Source: an uncultured Thiohalocapsa sp.
GTDB taxonomy: Bacteria; Pseudomonadota; Gammaproteobacteria; Chromatiales; Chromatiaceae
Reading direction: 5' to 3'
Assembly (NCBI RefSeq): GCF_913063425.1
Contig: NZ_CAJXYK010000002.1
Coordinates: 1-64,000 of the forward strand
DNA: 64,000 bases
Each line of letters begins with the position of its first letter. Position 1 is the stretch's first letter. Shown piece after piece: positions 61,661-64,000 of this stretch. A program made the position numbers and the translations under genes. Below the pieces are notes generated by a model. It worked only from the letters and a program-made list of their open reading frames with translations. It was not told the DNA's origin and ran no database searches.

Positions 61661-62368
61661 ATGACAGCTGGCACCCTGCCCATGTTCTGGCAAGACGAAG
61701 AAGACACCCCTCAAGTCACCGTCCCCGACGATGTCGTGGACGTTATGTTCACGCTGCAATGCCGCTCCATTCCGGTGGATCATGCCTATGCGCTGAGCCG
61801 CGCGCTGCTCGACGCCGTGCCCTGGCTCGCCGACACCGGCGCCGGCATTCATACCATCCATGTGGCGGGCTCACAGAACGGCTGGGAGCGCCCGAGCCAC
61901 GGGGTGGATCAGCACCTGCTGCTGTCGCGGCGCACCAAGCTCAGTATCCGGGTGCCGCAGCAGTGCGTGGCGGACCTGACCACCGCCCTGGCAGGCCGGA
62001 CCTTCGACGTCGGCGGGGCGGCGCTCGGCATCCGCGAGGGCAAGCCCAAGCCGCTCGGCAAGGAGCCGACGCTCTTCGCCCGCTACGTCGCGGGCTCCGC
62101 CGACCTCGACGAAGAGGCCTTCCTGCGCTGGGCGGCGGCGACCTTGCAGGAGCAGCTCGACATCCGCCTGCGCAAGGCCCTGTGCGGCAAAGCAACCCCG
62201 CTTGCCACGCCGGAGGGTGCCATTGTCACGCGCAGCCTGATGCTGGCAGACCTCAAGCCCGACGAGTCACTGCGGCTGCAGCAGGCGGGCCTCGGCCCGC
62301 ATCGGGTGATGGGCTGTGGGCTCTTCATCCCGCACAAGGGCATCGATGCCGTCCACAAGCCCCAATGA
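61661..62368 (+). CDS. Stand-alone Cas6/Cmx6-like protein
   Basis: About 235 residues (start 61661; ATG 61649 or 61682 also possible). The C-terminal end has the Cas6 glycine-rich loop, GLGPHRVMGCGLF (GxGx5GxG), and the body follows the Cmx6-type pattern (VVDVMFTLQCRSIPVDHAYA, FARYVAGSADLDEEAFLRWA, TRSLMLADLKPDESLRLQQA). His in IPVDHAYALS is a candidate catalytic base. Cas6 proteins cut CRISPR precursor RNA, yet there is no repeat array and no other cas gene in the 64 kb, and it lies next to the dsr operon. It may have been recruited to process another RNA. Confidence 0.7.
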   Translation: MTAGTLPMFWQDEEDTPQVTVPDDVVDVMFTLQCRSIPVDHAYALSRALLDAVPWLADTGAGIHTIHVAGSQNGWERPSHGVDQHLLLSRRTKLSIRVPQQCVADLTTALAGRTFDVGGAALGIREGKPKPLGKEPTLFARYVAGSADLDEEAFLRWAAATLQEQLDIRLRKALCGKATPLATPEGAIVTRSLMLADLKPDESLRLQQAGLGPHRVMGCGLFIPHKGIDAVHKPQ

Positions 62369-62405
62369 GCCGCGCGTTGTGTGGATGACGGCTCAGCCGA
62401 ATCTC

Positions 62406-62416
62406 ACTAATATTAG
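62406..62416. promoter_or_regulatory. AT-rich palindromic site ACTAATATTAG (copy 2)
   Basis: CTAATATTAG (62407-62416) is a perfect 10-bp palindrome; ACTAATATTA (62406-62415) is identical to 60156-60165. It lies 167 bp before the DsrC-like gene and 38 bp after the Cas6-like gene. Confidence 0.4.
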
Positions 62417-62582
62417 CGGGTCATGATGCTGGCGCCGCTCCGGAGGCGGGTCATGCCCGGCGAGCCACCAGGGGCCAACCAGCTCAGCGCGCATCGGGCG
62501 CGCCGACACAACAGCTGACAAGAAAGTGCCGGCCCACGGCGGCGTCCGATTGGGGTCGGCGACGACGAGAGGAGCCCTTAAC

Positions 62583-62921
62583 ATGTCGATCGAAGTCAAC
62601 GGCAAGACCATCGAAACCACCGAGAGCGGATACCTGACCGACCCCACCGCCTGGGACGAAGACGTCGCCCGGGTGCTGGCGGACGGCGAGGGCATCGAGC
62701 TCACGGACAAGCATTGGGACGTCATCAAGTATCTGCGTGACGAGTATTTCAACAACAACCAGAACCAGCCCATGGAGCGCCAGCTGCTGAAGGACCTGGG
62801 CAAGGTCTGGGGCAGCAAGCCCTCCAGCAAGGACGTCTACAAGCTCTTCCCCCTTGCACCCACCAAGCAGGGCACCAAGGTCGCGGGCCTGCCGGAGGTG
62901 CACCGCAAGGGCGGTTATTGA
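62583..62921 (+). CDS. DsrC/TusE-family protein without both redox cysteines (RspA-like)
   Basis: 112 residues with AGGAG before ATG 62583. The fold matches DsrC closely (SIEVNGKTIETTESGYLTDP, DKHWDVIKYLRDEY, DVYKLFPLAPTKQGTKVAGL), but the positions of the two C-terminal cysteines are taken by other residues (TKQGTKVAGLPEVHRKGGY): Cys98 of DsrC is Gly97 here and the penultimate Cys is absent. It therefore cannot carry sulfur as DsrC does. Such Cys-less homologues have been called RspA and proposed to be regulatory. A strong terminator follows. Confidence 0.9.
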   Translation: MSIEVNGKTIETTESGYLTDPTAWDEDVARVLADGEGIELTDKHWDVIKYLRDEYFNNNQNQPMERQLLKDLGKVWGSKPSSKDVYKLFPLAPTKQGTKVAGLPEVHRKGGY

Positions 62922-62958
62922 GCCGGGCGGGCGCACCCTGCGCGCGCATCCCACGTCG

Positions 62959-62982
62959 AGCCGGCCGCGTGCCGGCTTTTTT
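62959..62982 (+). terminator. Rho-independent terminator after the DsrC-like gene
   Basis: AGCCGGC (62959-62965), loop CGCGT, GCCGGCT (62971-62977), then a run of T to 62982. A textbook intrinsic terminator 38 bp after the stop codon. Confidence 0.92.
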
Positions 62983-63144
62983 GCGCGCCGTCCCTGACCG
63001 CCGGCTGCTGCCCAAGGCCCCGGAAGCCCGCCTGATGAGCCCCGTCCAGGTGCCTCGCCGCGCGGGGATCGCTGCGCGCCTGAGGCCGCCCGGGCCGGCG
63101 GCAGCGCCGCCGCCCCACCACAACGACCAACATACGGCCCCGCC

Positions 63145-64000
63145 ATGAAGCTGCGTCGGCTGCGCTACATCCGCCGGGTGCTGCTGTCGCGGCGCGCCTG
63201 GCGTGTGCGCGCGGCCTTCCTGCTGGGTGCTGTGCTGGTGGGCATCGTGTCCTCGGCGTTTGGTGTGCTGAGCGAGCAGGCCAACCGGCTGTTCTTTGTC
63301 ATTGCCGACGCCGAGCCCCTCGCCCCGCTGCTGCTGACACCGCTCGGGCTGGTGCTGGTGGCCTGGCTCGGGCGACGCTTCTTTCCCGGCAGCGAGGGCA
63401 GCGGCATCAACCATGTCATCGCCGCGCTGGAAGTGCGCACCAAGGAGCGCTTCCTGACCCTGCGCATCGCCGCCGGCAAGATCCTGCTGACCCTCTTGGG
63501 GCAAAGCTGCGGCGCCGCCATCGGCCGCGAAGGGCCCACGGTGCACGTGGCCGCTGCCATCATGTATGCCATGCGCCGGCTGGCCCGGTTCCCGGCGGAC
63601 TACATGGCCCGCGGCATGCTGCTGGCCGGCGGGGCCGCCGGCATCTCCGCCGCCTTCAACACGCCCCTGGCCGGGGTGGTGTTCGCGTTCGAGGAGATGC
63701 TGCGCGGCTTCACGCCCCGGCTCGCCGGCGTCGTGATTCTCTCCGTGGTGCTGTCCGCGCTGGTGTCCATGCTGCTCATGGACCAGCGCTATTACTTCGG
63801 CACCGCGGCGGCGGGGCCCACCGCACAGCTCGGCGACTGGCTCGCGGTGGTGCTCTGCGGCGTCGTGGCGGGGCTCGCCGGTGGACTTTTTGCGTTCCTG
63901 GTGCTGCGCCTGTCGCGGGCCATAGCGCCGCTCATGGCCACGCATGGGCTCGCGGTCGCCTTCGTCTGCGGGTCTGTGCTGGTGCTGATGGGGGTGCTGA
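63145..64000 (+). CDS. ClC-family chloride channel or transporter, N-terminal part (runs off the window)
   Basis: 285 residues are visible with no stop. ClC motifs: PGSEGSGINHV (residues 81-91), GQSCGAAIGREGPTVHVAAA (119-138) with the gating Glu129, and AGGAAGISAAFNTPLAGVVF followed by AFEEM, where the Glu pair matches the proton-side glutamate of H+/Cl- exchangers. It is a membrane protein for anion transport, again consistent with an osmotically challenged cell. Separate from the preceding genes because of the terminator at 62959. Confidence 0.92.
   Translation, partial: MKLRRLRYIRRVLLSRRAWRVRAAFLLGAVLVGIVSSAFGVLSEQANRLFFVIADAEPLAPLLLTPLGLVLVAWLGRRFFPGSEGSGINHVIAALEVRTKERFLTLRIAAGKILLTLLGQSCGAAIGREGPTVHVAAAIMYAMRRLARFPADYMARGMLLAGGAAGISAAFNTPLAGVVFAFEEMLRGFTPRLAGVVILSVVLSALVSMLLMDQRYYFGTAAAGPTAQLGDWLAVVLCGVVAGLAGGLFAFLVLRLSRAIAPLMATHGLAVAFVCGSVLVLMGVL

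Noticed and set aside
1-64000. CRISPR array to accompany the Cas6-like protein
   Set aside because: No regularly spaced repeat with unique spacers was seen; the tandem arrays found (11, 15, 8 and 28 bp units) have no spacers.
1-64000. tRNA or rRNA genes and intact transposases
   Set aside because: No cloverleaf-like conserved arms, rRNA segments or transposase motifs were noticed on either strand by eye; a covariance-model search would be needed to exclude tRNAs.

Overview
The window is high-GC DNA from a sulfur-oxidising gammaproteobacterium, most likely a purple sulfur bacterium or close relative (Chromatiales: Chromatiaceae or Ectothiorhodospiraceae). The basis is a complete 15-gene reverse-type dissimilatory sulfite reductase operon in the order dsrA-B-E-F-H-C-M-K-L-J-O-P-N-R-S on the minus strand (59693 down to 44744), the layout known from Allochromatium vinosum. 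dsrEFH, dsrL, dsrN, dsrR and dsrS mark the oxidative form. A BCCT transporter, a betaine-type binding lipoprotein and two MscS-type channels fit a salt-adapted cell, but the species cannot be named from this window.

Layout. 1-7000: an MscS-type channel cut by the window edge, a BCCT transporter overlapping an unusual two-domain binding lipoprotein, a CopG/ParE toxin-antitoxin pair and a BON-MscS channel. 7000-14120: a decayed accessory island with two broken MFS genes, an antitoxin followed by a truncated VapC, a LamG protein with a PEP-CTERM-like end in visibly AT-richer DNA, copies of a short repeat with GGTCTCACA ends, a decarboxylase fragment, an intact VapC whose antitoxin frame carries an amber codon, and a multiply broken Na+/H+ antiporter. 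14800-29200: a YeeE/YedE sulfur-compound transporter preceded by 11-bp tandem repeats, an RND adaptor/permease/patatin-lipoprotein block, a second RND pump without its own adaptor, a membrane methyltransferase-like protein and a diheme cytochrome c.

29500-41620: class Ia ribonucleotide reductase. nrdA contains a 379-residue intein with LAGLIDADG motifs and has a promoter with a pair of NrdR boxes. nrdB lies 6.35 kb downstream. The gap holds small accessory genes (HicB, DUF4160/DUF2442, DUF6398, pRiA4b ORF-3), short repeats and membrane or envelope genes. 42000-44700: lipocalin, DAHP synthase and a small protein built from 23-residue repeats.

44744-59693: the dsr operon, with a 15-bp minisatellite directly before dsrE. 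Diverging from it (60562-62921) are a 63-residue protein, a helical-repeat protein, a stand-alone Cas6/Cmx6-like protein and a DsrC homologue lacking both redox cysteines. An identical 10-bp AT-rich motif lies in the dsrA upstream region and before the DsrC homologue. The window ends inside a ClC channel gene.

How the parts work together: DsrABEFHC with DsrMKJOP and DsrL oxidise stored sulfur to sulfite through DsrC persulfide; DsrN supplies siro(heme)amide; DsrR and DsrS are accessory; the YeeE/YedE protein may import a sulfur species. All family calls come from reading the translated sequence; no database search was run.
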